From Udeniomyces pyricola (lineage: Eukaryota > Basidiomycota > Tremellomycetes > Cystofilobasidiales > Mrakiaceae): a stretch of DNA of 64,000 nucleotides. Positions 1 to 10,925 of the stretch are shown piece by piece. Where the stretch lies: the NCBI GenBank assembly GCA_039545295.1, contig BCIK01000001.1, positions 1,612,001 to 1,676,000 on the forward strand, given 5' to 3'. The translations under genes were made by a program, and so were the position numbers. Position 1 is the stretch's first letter. The number at the start of each line of letters is the position of its first letter. The notes below the pieces were generated by a model. The model did no database searches and had not been told where the DNA came from. It saw nothing but the letters and a program-made list of their open reading frames with translations.

Positions 1-2158
1 ATCTGTACGCAGGTTTGTGTTCCTGATTTACTACGCTTATTCTTCGATCCTCTTCTCGACCCTTTATATTGATCGCGATACAACCCAATTGTTGTAGGCA
101 TGAACGCAACTCAGCCTCACTCAAAAGCACCCACCAACTTTGCCCCGTTCGAGGAGGAGAAGCTGAAGAAGAGCCCCAATCCCCACGACGATGAACCACC
201 CAGAAGCTTCCTCATCACTGTGCGTCACGACAAGCTGCTCAACCATAACAGCTACGCGCCAGCGATATCTCCACTGACTTGGAGTCTCTGTCTTGATTCT
301 GACGTAGGACCCTGAGCTTTCCAAGATCTTTGCCCCGCACGGGGAACTCCTGCCGCCTGGATCCATCATCCGGCGGCCAACTTACGCCAAAACCCTCGAG
401 AAGGTGGCTCGAGAGGGTTCAAAGGCCTTTTATGAGGGGGAAGTCGCAGAGGGGATCGTCAAGGCTGTCAAAAAAGCGGGTGGAATGATGGAGCTCGACG
501 ATCTGAAGGGGTACCAGGTCCACACTCGTCCGGCTCTGTCCATCAAATACCGCAACTCAACTGTATATGCGCCTCAAGCTCCTTCGTCCGGCTCCATGCT
601 TCTTTCGACCCTAAACACCCTTAGCGGCTTCGAAGCTCCTTCGTTTTTGAACAACCTGACGACCCATCGACTCGTTGAAGCCCTCAAGGTGAGCCTGCGT
701 TTTGCTTGAAAATTATCGATCGAAATTAACTCTGCAAAGACTGATGCATACTGTCGTTTTCCAGTTCTCATACGGTCAACGAACGGTCCTGGGCGATCCC
801 TTCTTTGTCCCAAACGTCCCTGAGCTTCAACAATCCTTCCTCACCCCCTCCTCCGGGGCCACCATCCGTTCGCGCATCTCCGACAACAAGACTAGGGAAG
901 GCGATTGGTACGACCCGCATGGATACGAGGTCCTTGATGATACAGGGACTTCGGCTCTCGTGGCTGCCGATGACAGCGGATTGGTCGTTACAGTGACGAC
1001 GACGGTCAACCTGTGAGGAATCATTTCTCGCTCTGCGTCCGATTCTTTTTGTTTTCGGTACCGCTTGAGGTCGTGTGGATCTCTCCGCTTAATGCTGACT
1101 CGAGTGGCTCAAACAGGTATTGGGGATCACGCATCATGGTACCCGAGAGCGGGATTGTCCTCAACGACGCTATGGACGACTTTAGTGTCAAAGGTAAGCT
1201 CTTTCTTACAGGCAGTCCCTCGTTCCGGCCCGGAGGTTATCTCACCGCTGCTCTTTGTCCACTGGTGTCACTCTATAAGGTCGAACCAACGCCTTTGGTT
1301 ACCTCCCAACCCCGTCAAACTACAGTCCGTCCCCTATTTCGTCCCTTCCGAATCCCTTCAATTTTTGTTCGAGATCAAAGAAAAGAAGGCGCCTAGCTAA
1401 CGATCCATGTCTCCTCCTTCGATGATCTCTTTGTTGAGTGTGATTAATAACAGTCAAAGGCAACAAGCGACCTCTTTCCTCCATGTCGCCCTACTTTGTC
1501 GAGGACACCCAAGGCGACTTTTTGTTCGCTGGCTCATGTGCAGGTACGTTGACACCCGTCTAGCGCCCACTGCGACGTGTTCCTTCCCGTATTTTGAGCA
1601 TATCGTCCTTTTTCCTCTATCATTCTTCTCCATTTTCGTTCTTACATCACATAGGTGGATCTCGGATCATCTCCGCCAACAGTCAGATCCTTCGGAACGT
1701 CATTGATTTCAACATGACGGCCCTCCAAGCGGTGACGGCTCCTCGCGTGCACGACCAGATCTACCCACCCATCACGACGCTCGAAGGCACGAGTGAAGCC
1801 ATTCAGTTTGAAGGGTACGTCTCTCGAACTCACGGCTCCTTAGCCATGCTACACCCGCTCTTCCTCAAACCGAACCCTCGGGGCTGCACTAAACGAAACC
1901 TTTTCTCTCACCCCTTCTTGATGATTTCTCTCATCTACTTGGTTCTGTTCTCTTTACTTTGACTGTTCAAACCTGTCCTGACCACTGCGTAGGTACCCAC
2001 CTGAAACGCTCGAGTATCTTCGCAGCCTTGGCCACAACGCCACGTTCGTCCCGACAGGGTCCTCCGTCGCTTGCGCCGTCAAGTACACCAAGCAAGGCGG
2101 ATGGGAAGCCGCTGGTGACCCCAGACGATTCGACGCCGGAGGGAGCATATCAAGCTGA
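1..2158 (+). CDS. Gamma-glutamyltransferase, 3' part (partial at left edge)
   Basis: Gamma-glutamyl transpeptidase, which cleaves the gamma-glutamyl bond of glutathione and transfers or hydrolyses the glutamyl group. Coding exons I can join are 308-688, 765-1012, 1117-1193, 1280-1324, 1460-1543, 1655-1814 and 1993-2158, 386 residues with phases agreeing at every junction. They cover the end of the large subunit (RRPTYAKTLEKVAREGSKAF, AFYEGEVAEGIVKAV) and the whole small subunit. The autoprocessing site is DDTGTSALVAADDSG, where the second Thr of TGTS is the expected nucleophile; the His that usually follows GTS is Ala here. The family motif NKRPLSSMSPYFVED precedes an AGSCAGGSRI glycine motif. 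The fourth donor (1325, GTCCGT) is weak but is the only one that restores frame. The N-terminal half lies off the window; exons before 308 are unclear. Identification is firm, the vacuolar location is only inferred from the family. Confidence 0.88.
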
Positions 2159-2652
2159 AGATTGGGGGCGGACGTCTCTTTCTGAGAAAGGGTAATGGGT
2201 TTGCGTGTAGTGCTGCTCTTGCTGCCTGTTTTCAAGGGGGGGGAGGGATAATTTTTGATTCTTCACTGGCTATTCTGCTCATTTTTAGACATGTAAGCTA
2301 CTTGCGTTCTGTAAGAGTCCGGAAATGATAATGATGCGACATCTAATCTTGATCTCTGGACTGGAAATTACGACGTGTGTTTTGAGTTTAAAGGGGAGTA
2401 CCCTGGACAGGCCCAGGTCGAACGAACCCCCAGCTGGTATACAAGATCATGATCAAGCCTTCTCCCATGGTTTTCTCCGCGTTTGATAGGTAGTCTCTGG
2501 GGGTGCCTGAGTGTAGGGAAGTTCATCACAAGGACCATCACCAGAAGACCAAATCGCGGCAGGATCAGCTACTCTTTTTTCTAATCCTGTACTTGAGGCC
2601 ACCACTCGCTAGTCCAACTCTTTGAACGCGTTCGATTCTATCGTGATGGGGA
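2159..2652. other. Convergent intergenic region
   Basis: Lies between the stop codons of the gamma-glutamyltransferase (+) and the small conserved protein (-), so it should hold both 3' untranslated regions. I see no open frame with coding character and no repeat. Confidence 0.6.
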
Positions 2653-3576
2653 TTACGATCTCGACTCAGAACGCTTGATGGGTGATATTACCTCTAAGAC
2701 TTTCTCTTCGACGTGCAACACAGGGACTTCGGAGGCTCTGCCTTGCATGATGAGCGCTGCGAGCTGTTGGAACGGGATAGGAGGGGGAGGAGCGGCGGCT
2801 GGAACGAGTTGCGAGGGTATGTGGGACGTGAAGTGTGATGGAAAGGTAGAGGGGGAGGTTTTCGTTGTTGTCAATGGTGGTGGTGGTGGTGAGGGTAGAG
2901 TTGTCGCTGTGGTTGTTGCTGATGGGGACGGAACGGAAGAGGAGTCGGATTGGGTAGCGTCATCCAGAGTTGATGGTTCGGAAGGTGAAGCGTCAAGTGA
3001 GATAGGTGCAAATTTTCTAGGGTGGTTTGATTGTTTGGTTATGTTCAGGAGAGGGAGCGTAGGAGTGTGATATATACGAGTGTCCATCATACAAGGTCAG
3101 TTAAATGGCTCGTCGACCGAGGTTTGCGCTGCGCTGATCAGCTCAAACCGGTCGGCTGACCACCTCTCGTGTCACGTATCTAATTAAGGACATCAATTGA
3201 CAGCCGGGGGTGAATCCATGTGCTTGACTGAACGCACCTAGAGAAGCAGTTAACCTTGGCGCGTTGGATCATGGCGTCTCGGGCGGAGTCGGAGAGGTCC
3301 AGTTTGTTGATGAGCCCATTGAGCACGGCCTGCGTCGAAGATAGTCGTTATTTATCGGAGGAGATGACCATCATCCTCTCAAGCTTGACTTTCCCGTTGT
3401 AGAGGTGAATTGGGTAGACGTACAGAGAATGTCTCGTCCTCATCGAAGGGATACCGGTCGAATTGAGCGCGAAGCTCGGTACCGGGCTCGGGGAGGTTGA
3501 GGGGTGAGCTGACTAACGGGAGGTTAGGTTGATGACGTGAGGTTGATAGAAAGGATGGAGATTCAGGCGAGGTCAT
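2653..3576 (-). CDS. Small conserved fungal protein, slight resemblance to DUF5572/Pex39-type proteins
   Basis: Three exons on the minus strand, 3576-3424, 3329-3238 and 3016-2653, give 202 residues; both junctions agree in phase (GTACGT and GTGCGT donors). The N-terminal part has an acidic patch, YPFDEDETFS, followed by a helix-like segment that ends AKVNCFSRKFAPISLD. After a Ser/Thr/Pro-rich linker comes IPFQQLAALIMQGRASEVP, which resembles the short F-x-x-L-x-x-L-I-x-x-G-x-x-x-P motif of fungal proteins of the DUF5572/Pex39 kind, linked to peroxisomal import in recent work. The KPWE tail that marks that family is not present before the stop, so the link is an inference and the role unknown. 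Start chosen at the first in-frame ATG; an upstream exon is not needed. Confidence 0.5.
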
Positions 3577-4999
3577 AGTTTGAGCTGGAAGGGAGTTGAT
3601 CTGCTAGGTGAATTTAGATGGACTTGGTTTATGGTGAGATGGTGGATGTCGAGGTCGAACGTCGAACGTCAACGGTTCAACCGGACGGATGTAGCCGATC
3701 CGGCTGTACTCTCCCAATCGAACAACGACAGTATGCATCGCTACGTACGTAGACTTCCCTCACCATCGCAACACACTCCAACCAGATCCCACCATCTATA
3801 GGACAAAGGGATATCCACGCACAAACACATCAAGATCATGGTATATGGTTCATTGTTCGGTGCTCCTTGCAGATCTTCGTCTCGACGCAGTTGCCGATCA
3901 GCTTGCAGTCGACAGCTTGATCCGACGATGCATGACAGTCGACATGGACTCCTTCAAGCTGAGCGAAGCTGAGCGAAGCTGAAAGTCTCAGTGGTCATCA
4001 ATCAACGTTCAACGTTAAGTTCGAGCTTCAGTGTTTATGCATATCGAGGGTGTCTCGTCGATTGATCAGATGACTATAAAGTAAAAGAGGCGAGACTGGC
4101 GATAGACCGATATCCCAACAGGCTAGCTACTCGACATCGTGATACTAGCTCACAGTGCATATATGGTGACGGTGTTTGTCGAAGAACTTACGTACGCGTA
4201 CGTAGTGTGCCGGCAATCTCATGAGATGATTATGACTCATGATGCACTCGTGATGGTCGTTGATACGAAAACGTCGAGGTTTGAATTTCGAACGTCGCGC
4301 GTCGATCGTATGCGATGATCGATTACATACATGATCGATGACACGGATGATCGACAGATCTGCACCCCGGAAGATAGAGATAAGAAGAACAGACACTAGA
4401 GAAGAGATGGCATCCAAATCCATGGAGTTAGGCAGGGTCGAGAACAATGTAGACTGATAGCGTGCTAGTCAGTTTATACGTATATTGGTCGGATCGACAA
4501 AGCGCCAAAGGCTTCTTTTTAACTAAATCATTTACAACCTTGACCCTAAATCTCCTCGGACCGTCGCGCGTCGACACGTCAACCGACCTAGCCCTCCACA
4601 CCTGATCGACGGTCTCCCACACTGAACAGTGAACGCTACTTTCCCCCACGTCCTCCGCCAGATCCGTCTATAATTTCCGCCCTAACCCGCTCGTACCTCA
4701 CAACGAGATTCGTTAGATCCACGTCATACGGATATCTTGTTTCCTCAACCGGCCTCGGACCGACCATTCGCGAACTACCGACGTGCGCAGACACGCGCGA
4801 CTGACATACGTGATAGCTGACGCAAGCCCATGCCAACAGCGATACTGGCTTGTATGCAATTCATCCAACGGTCCACGTATATATTCACTCGGCACATTCC
4901 TTGATTGATTCTTAACTGAAACGATCGAGACGAGGCAAGGTCCGGTCCTGCTATTCAACATTCACCAGTCACCTCATCCGTGTAGTTGGGCGAACGCCA
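3577..4999. other. Gene-poor intergenic DNA
   Basis: About 1.4 kb with no supportable gene. It holds many short CGACGT/TCGAAC-type words (for example around 3650-3675) and a doubled gagcgaagct at 3960-3980. Weak, gapped similarity to the outer side of the right inverted-repeat arm may extend into its last few hundred bases. Confidence 0.5.
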
Positions 5000-5325
5000 T
5001 GGCACGTCAAACACATCCATCGATCATCATCCAATATCCATCAGACATGCTAGCTGCATCCATGTCGTGGGGAGAACGAGCCGGTCGAGCTGTCGAGTCC
5101 AGACTTTTCACTAACCTTCTCACTAGCCTTCAATCTCTCCAGGCCGCCCAATCGACGCGTACCATTATGCATTGACGTCGGTCGTACAACGTTTGACGTT
5201 TGACGCGTGACGCATGACGTTTGACGTGCTTGACTGTGCGAGTCGCAACGAGTCAGGACAATCGCTCTCCTTTTCACTCTCTTGTCTAGTGCCTGATCTG
5301 CTGCAGAGCGCAGATCTGGGGAGGA

Positions 5326-5420
5326 TACCAGCGCACCAGCGCACCAGCGCACCAGCGCACCAGCGCACCAGCGCACCAGCGCACCAGCGCACCAGCGCAC
5401 CAGCGTACCAGCGTACCAAC
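5326..5420. repeat. 8-bp minisatellite gcaccagc
   Basis: About nine tandem copies of gcaccagc, followed by diverged gtaccagc and gtaccaac units. The partner site in the right arm (about 52253-52322) has about six. It lies roughly 430-520 bp upstream of the TATA box of secreted-protein gene A. Confidence 0.85.
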
Positions 5421-5852
5421 AGCGTACCAGCGTACTAACAGCGTACTAACGCGTCGTTGCGTCATGTATTAGTGCGCTAGTGCATTAGTGCATCGACGCA
5501 TTGACGCATGGACGCATCGACGCATTGGTGCATGACATGAGCTGTCGACATGTCGACGACGTCAGCCGTCATCCCGTCGCCTGTCGAACGTCGCCTGTCG
5601 AACGTCGAACGATCAACGATCAACGGTTAACGATCCCCGGTCGGTCGGACATTGGATGATCGGATGATCGGATGATCGGACCACCCCCCCCCCTTCCCCT
5701 CCCCTCCCCTCCCTCACTTTCCTTCCCCATCCTCCCTGCTAGCTTGCAAATCTGTCCAGGCGAAACAGCTAAACACAGACGATCGTCGACCTCTGCAGTC
5801 GATTGGCCTGCTGGCCTGCTGGCCTCCTGGCCTCCTGACCTCTTGGCAACCC

Positions 5853-5859
5853 TATAAAA
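5853..5859 (+). promoter_or_regulatory. TATA box of secreted-protein gene A
   Basis: TATAAAA inside CCCTATAAAATG, 127 bases before the start codon of copy A. The same CCCTATAAAA element lies at comparable distance before copies B, C and D, so it is very likely the core promoter. Confidence 0.75.
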
Positions 5860-5979
5860 TGCCATGAGATCTGCTTTCAATCCTTTCTTTCCATCAACCT
5901 CTATCATCTCATCTCACTCTTCTCACTCCTTCACCTTCCAACCCAAACCCACACCCAAACTCACCTCATCCTCACCAGT

Positions 5980-7699
5980 ATGATCGCCCCCAAGTTCACC
6001 TCTGCCCTCGCCCTCGCCTGCTCCGTCGCGACCCTCGCGTCGGCTGCCCCGTCCCGACGAGCCACCGCCGTCGGCGTCACTGTCTCGACCAACGAGACCG
6101 TCTCTGCCACGGTCTCGCCTATCCTCACTATCCTCACCGGTCTTGAGGCTTCGACTGTGAGTACTGTACCCTGTCTTGCTGTACCCTGTCTTGCTGTCCG
6201 CTGTCTTGCTGTACCCTGTCTTGCTGTACCCTGTCTTGCTGTACCCTGTCTTGCTGTCCACTGTCTTGCTGTACCCTGTCTTGCCCTGCTGGGCGAGTAG
6301 TCGGTCGCAGAAGCGGACCGGGCTGGATGCAGGGCGCCCGGTATCCCTTTGCTGCAGCTCTTTGACTGCGGATGCTGATGACGATGTGTCTTGTCTTGTC
6401 TTGTTCTGTTATCTATCTTTTCTTATTTTCATCTTCCCTTCTCTCCATCTTCCCTTCTCTCCATCTTCCCTTCTCTTCATCTTCCCTTCTCTTCATCTTC
6501 CCTTCTTTCCTTCCGTCGACCTTCCATCCTCCCAGGGCGCTATCGTCTCGTCCCTCACCTCGACCGTCGCCGAGGGTGCTCTCGACACTGCCGCGACCGC
6601 TGCTTCGCTCGTCGACCTTGACGCTCTCGTGAGTACCCGACGCTGATGGCGATGAGTCTGGCGGTTTGGTGTGGTGTGGTTTAGTGTGATGTGGTTTAGT
6701 GTGATATGGTGTGGTTTGGTTTGGTTTAGTGTGATGTGGTGTGGTGTGGCGTGGTATTTTGGAACCGTCGAATGACCAACAACCGTATCTTGGTCATCAT
6801 GCCCCTCCCCTCCCCTCCCCCCCCCAGCTCTCGACCGCTACGACCGAGATCGAGTCGCTCTCGACCAAGGCCCTCTCGATCTCTGCCGACATCAAGGCCG
6901 ACGCCTCTGCCGCTCTCTCGGCCACGCTCTCCAACGTCGAGTCGATCCTCACGACCGTCAAGACCGAGGCGATCACTGGTGTCGATGCCGAGCTCACTGC
7001 TGGTGCGTTCTTGGTCCATATCCGTTGTCGATTGCGGTGGATCGCTTCATCTCTTCATCTCAGCTGACATGCTTCGTGTGCCATTGATCTACTCCCTCCC
7101 CCTTCATCGGTCTACCCCTTGATCGGTCCGCCCCCTCGTCAATTCACCCCTTGATCGGTCCACCCCTTCATCGATCCATCCCCTCGTCGATCCACTCACC
7201 CATCGATTTACTTTCCTCTACAGTCAACACCGAGCTCTCCGGCCTCGTCAGCGCCCTTCCCTCGACCCTTCTCCGACTTGTCTCGGGTGTTCTCACCACT
7301 GGTCAGTGCTGTCTACTTTGTACTTTTGTTTTCGGTCGACGATGACGAAACATGCCTCAAGACGAAAAAAAAAAAANAAAAAAAAAAAAAAAAACAACAT
7401 GCCACACCCTGGAAACGTGCTTCATCATGCCCCATCACGCCTCATCATGTATCACCATCGTCACGATATGCAACCGAGGACTGGACTGACATACCCTGCT
7501 TCGCCCACGTATCCTCTCGCGTATCCTCTCGCTTGTGCTTGCTCCCCTTTTCCCCTCCCTTCTGGACGTCCACCGCTTGTCGTCCACACCTGCAGTCCAG
7601 CACATCCTCTCCGGCTTCGGACTTGACGGCGTCGTCTCTGGCATCCTTGGCATCATCTCTGGTGTCCACGGCTCTGCCGGTCTCGGCATCCACTTCTAA
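5980..7699 (+). CDS. Cysteine-free small secreted protein, copy A
   Basis: Five exons (5980-6156, 6536-6628, 6828-7002, 7224-7301, 7596-7699) give 208 residues. Residues 1-22 form a clear signal peptide (MIAPKFTSALALACSVATLA, then SA). The mature chain has no cysteine and is made of Ala/Ser/Thr/Leu/Val-rich amphipathic stretches (LSTATTEIESLSTKALSI, LSATLSNVESILTTVKTE), ending in a Gly-rich hydrophobic tail (VVSGILGIISGVHGSAG). I do not recognise the family; the composition recalls hydrophobic-surface-binding HsbA-like or other wall-associated proteins, but no specific motif supports this. Copy B encodes the same protein and C nearly so. Intron 1 holds eight 15-base repeats that keep the frame open. 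The 5' untranslated stretch matches copy C, not B. Function unknown; secretion is inferred from the signal peptide. Confidence 0.85.
6166..6286 (+). repeat. 15-bp tandem repeat in intron 1 of copy A
   Basis: Eight units of a 15-base sequence (gtaccctgtcttgct and variants with gtccgc or gtccac) directly after the intron 1 donor. The length keeps the exon 1 frame open. The same array is in copy B (about 51358-51478) and absent from copy C. Confidence 0.9.
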
Positions 7700-8836
7700 G
7701 CAGGAGATGGGACGGATCGTTCCCTTCATTAGTCGTTTCTTTTTTTTGCGGATTTGACTCGACTCGACTCGCCTCGCCTCGCCTCTTCTTAGATTTCTTC
7801 GCTTCGGTTTATGTGTCATCTATCTCCATCTCGTCTTTGGACCTCTTGTCATCTTTCACCGTACTCCACTCCACTCTACTCTTGGTCTGCTGGTATACAT
7901 ATATATATAATGGGATCTTTTTCTAGCCATGTGACCTCTGATCTTTAGTTCCAGTCGAACCGTCGAACCGTCGAACGTGATCGTCCGTTCCGTAGTCCGT
8001 TCGATAGTATCTACTTGAACTTCGATGACTCCAGATGAGTACGGATTGAGGTCGAAGATGAACCTACAACGTTCCACAAGGTTCTCAGTCCTCAGTCGAG
8101 ATCGCGATCATCGTTTAGAACACGATACCCATATCATACCAAGCGGCGTGCGCCATACCGGAATATATGCATGGTCTCTTTTCATGCTTTATTGCATTAT
8201 ACCACCGCCCCCATCTCGTTCTATGCGGATGAGACCGAAAGCTCCATCTCCCTTTGAGCTGTTTATCTAGAGCGTTCTTTGGTCGACTTTCTGCCTCCCT
8301 CTTCTTCTCTCTGTCTCGATTTAGTTTCACCCATCTTCTTGTTGGTCTCGTCATATTTTTGGTTGTTATGTGTGGTATCTCTCCCCGTTCTATCGGACGC
8401 GACCTTCGCTCCTTCTGATCCATCCATCCTTCACCGGATCTTAATTTACCTTTGCCGGTGTGCTCCTATCTGGTTGTATATAATGGAAGTATTCTTCTCG
8501 CGATGACGCTGCATGCCATGTCTTGGGCCGATCCATCACAAAGCGAGCGGATCAAGAGTAAGTACCGTAAATAGCTAAAGTATACCGAAGGTGTTTCATG
8601 GCCGATGTCATAACTGACTTAGCTAGCAAAACGTTACTCGACGAGTTTAATGAGCGAGTCTCCCTAAATCGATGGAACATTGAATATGTCAAATGTATTG
8701 AGGCTGTCGGTCACTGCTGTGAATTCCACGTGACATAGCACGTGACGTGGACGCATGATAATCGAATATCGATTCGTTTCGTTTCTCTCGCACAGTCGTC
8801 GACACTGAGCGCTGCGCCTCCCATCTACTCAACAAG
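7700..8836. other. 3' flank of copy A and intergenic DNA
   Basis: Bases 7700-8205 belong to the inverted-repeat arm and must include the 3' end of copy A. The frame at 7856-8077 (-) recurs unchanged in the other arm, but that follows from the identity of the arms and does not show coding. 8206-8836 shows no gene. Confidence 0.5.
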
Positions 8837-10069
8837 ATGGCAGGGTTTTTCTCCAACGTACTAATCTATCTTTGCCTGCTTCTTTTTTGATTGCTTTCAT
8901 ACGCTGGGCTCCCAGCATGAGTGTCGTGCTCACTGTTTTCCTCCATTATGCACCCTGTTCATTCCTCTGTTCCCCCCCCCCCCCCCCCCCCCCGCCCCCT
9001 TTTCAAATTCTCTCTTCTCACCTGGTCCGATCTTTCCTTTGCTCAATCCCTCTCCCCAACCAAACAGCTTACGGCCAACCTCCCCACAGACCATGAATCC
9101 CTTCCTTACCTCCTTTTGCCCATCACGTTCCATCTTGGGTACCTCTACGAGCTCTTTCGCCAACGACGGCAAGAACACTGGGTCTTTGGCTTGACGCTCT
9201 TTTCTCGTGCGTTCTGTCGGGTTCGGAAACGTCGATGATGGATGAGGAGGTTTCCAAGCCGATCGATTTTGATCTCCTGTATCGTTGACGAAGATGGAAC
9301 TCATACTCATTTCTCTAGACATGGAACTAATCCAACTTGATTTGCTCCCCATGACTTGTTTGTTCTTGTTGGCATCGTCTCTGATGGGGGTGGTGATGAT
9401 TGCTTTGTATCAGTCATCCAAGCTCTCTATGCCGCTCTTCCCTCCTCTTCGACATCTTCTCAACACCCCTTCTCATTCCCCTTTTCCCTCCTCCCATCTT
9501 CCTTTTCCCTTCCAACCGTCGCTCCTCCCTTTTGGCTCCCAGAAAAGCAAATGGCGTGGTCCTTGGTGTTCTGGACGGTTCCTGCTTTGGGCGAGGCGTT
9601 GATGGGATTGGTAAGTCTCGTGATTGACGTCGTTCGTTCGTCGACGCAGGAAGAAGATCATAAGTAGTTCGCTAATCTGGAACCGATTTAACCTTTTTTT
9701 TTTTTCTTATCTTATTATTTATTAATATTGTTGTTTTCTTCCACTCTCCTCGATTTCTACGTACGAACGTATATGACATACATATCCACGTCCTCTTCTC
9801 TCTCTCTCTCTCTGGGAATTCTCCCTCTTTCTTGGGTCCATCCTTTCCTCCCCTAATCCCATCTGTAACTTCATATATACTCTTTCGACCTCCCCAAACC
9901 CCCCCCCCCCCAAAAAAAAAACCCCTCAGATCTTCCTCCTCCTCCACGTCAATCGTTCCTTGACAGCTCTCGCTCAAGCCCGCATCAATGCCGGCTCCCG
10001 ACGGAAAGCTCTCAAGAAACAGCAGTGAGACGGACGCATCGACGTCGAGCGTCATCATCCCTGACATAT
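8837..10069 (+). CDS. Putative small membrane protein, gene model unresolved
   Basis: Several hydrophobic segments with splice signals point to a multi-exon membrane protein, but I could not close the model. Segments with coding character: an exon around 9070-9218 (HESLPYLLLPITFHLGYLYE, then LFRQRRQEHWVFGLTLFS, donor GTGCGT at 9219); one starting at 9319 in matching phase (MELIQLDLLPMTCLFLLAS, SSLMGVVMIALYQ); one ending in MAWSLVFWTVPALGEALMGL before a GTAAGT donor at 9613; and a last exon from 9974 (SLKPASMPAPDGKLSRNSS) to the stop at 10067-10069. The first exon may start at 8837 (MAGFFSN) or later. No family recognised. Three or four membrane helices are visible. The junction into the MAWSLVF exon is the weak point. 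Confidence 0.38.
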
Positions 10070-10925
10070 GACCGCGCGCGGGGAAGGNGGGGGGGGGGGG
10101 AGGGTTTGATTACAGTAGTCTTGATAGTATACTAGTTTGCGTCAATGTGGGGGGGGGGGGGAATGGCACGTACGCACGCGGGTGGTAGGTATATTGTAAA
10201 AAGTGATCAAAGATGGAGCGCGCACTAAGGTTGAAAACGAGTCTGTTTTCTGTTTTCTGTTCTGTTCTCTTTTTTTTTTTTTTTTTTTTTTTTTCTTTTT
10301 TTTCTCTTCTTGCTATGCGACTCAATTATCGAGGTTGAGTATGTTAAGAAAAAGACATGTATGCTGTTGTTCTGAGTGACAGAGATCGTAGTTGATCGAG
10401 GAGGGGAGAGAGAGATAAAGGCATCAAAGTACCGGCTCATGTATGCGCGCAAACTGATCAGGGATGGAAAAGGGGGAAATAAATAGCAGGGAGGCCTAAG
10501 GAGGGAAGTGAAGACACGTGGAAAGATGTGCTGTTGGAAAGCATGATGAATGAATGAACGACTAGGATGCCAAAGCTCAGGAAGAAAAGATGAAACGAAA
10601 AAGAAAGAAAAGCTAGAGAAGGGACTAGTGATCAAATCGAAATCTGGAACGGAAATGGGTGGCGGGTGAAGCAAAGATAAAAATAAAATAGAATGAAGTG
10701 GAGTAAAGCACAAGCAAGAGGAAGAAGATGGATGAAAGTAGGGACCAAAGCTAGAAAGGGAAGCAAAGACAAATTCTGCAACAGGAAGAAATGGGAAAAC
10801 CAATCAAGGAAACAAATCCGGTACTACTAGCACACATCCGTACAGACACACACATACACACACATAACTACACACACAAACAAGCAAACAAGAAAGAAAA
10901 AACATACAGGAACAACTACGTCGGT
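10070..10925. other. Convergent intergenic region with homopolymers and a purine-rich stretch
   Basis: Contains a G run with an N at 10088, a second G run at 10148-10161, a T run at 10270-10294, and from about 10380 to 10900 a plus strand strongly enriched in A and G. No gene seen. It holds the 3' ends of two convergent genes. Confidence 0.6.

Larger units (their letters stand above)
5000..8205. repeat. Left arm of a 3.2-kb inverted repeat
   Basis: This segment matches 49455-52644 in inverted orientation. The core (about 5090-8120) is nearly identical: the same reading frames recur on opposite strands, such as 7856-8077 (-) with 49582-49803 (+), and 7445-7819 (-) with 49840-50214 (+). Position pairs sum to 57644 around 5980-6646 and to 57659 from 6741 on, the 15-base shift being one extra repeat unit in intron 2 of copy A. 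Other differences are three more gcaccagc units and a different 5' untranslated stretch (5890-5979). Both outer ends become gapped or substituted instead of stopping sharply. The arm contains secreted-protein gene A with its promoter. Confidence 0.93.

Noticed and set aside
5326..5420. Tandem array as a CRISPR array
   Set aside because: Eight-base units without spacers in a eukaryotic genome; it is a minisatellite.
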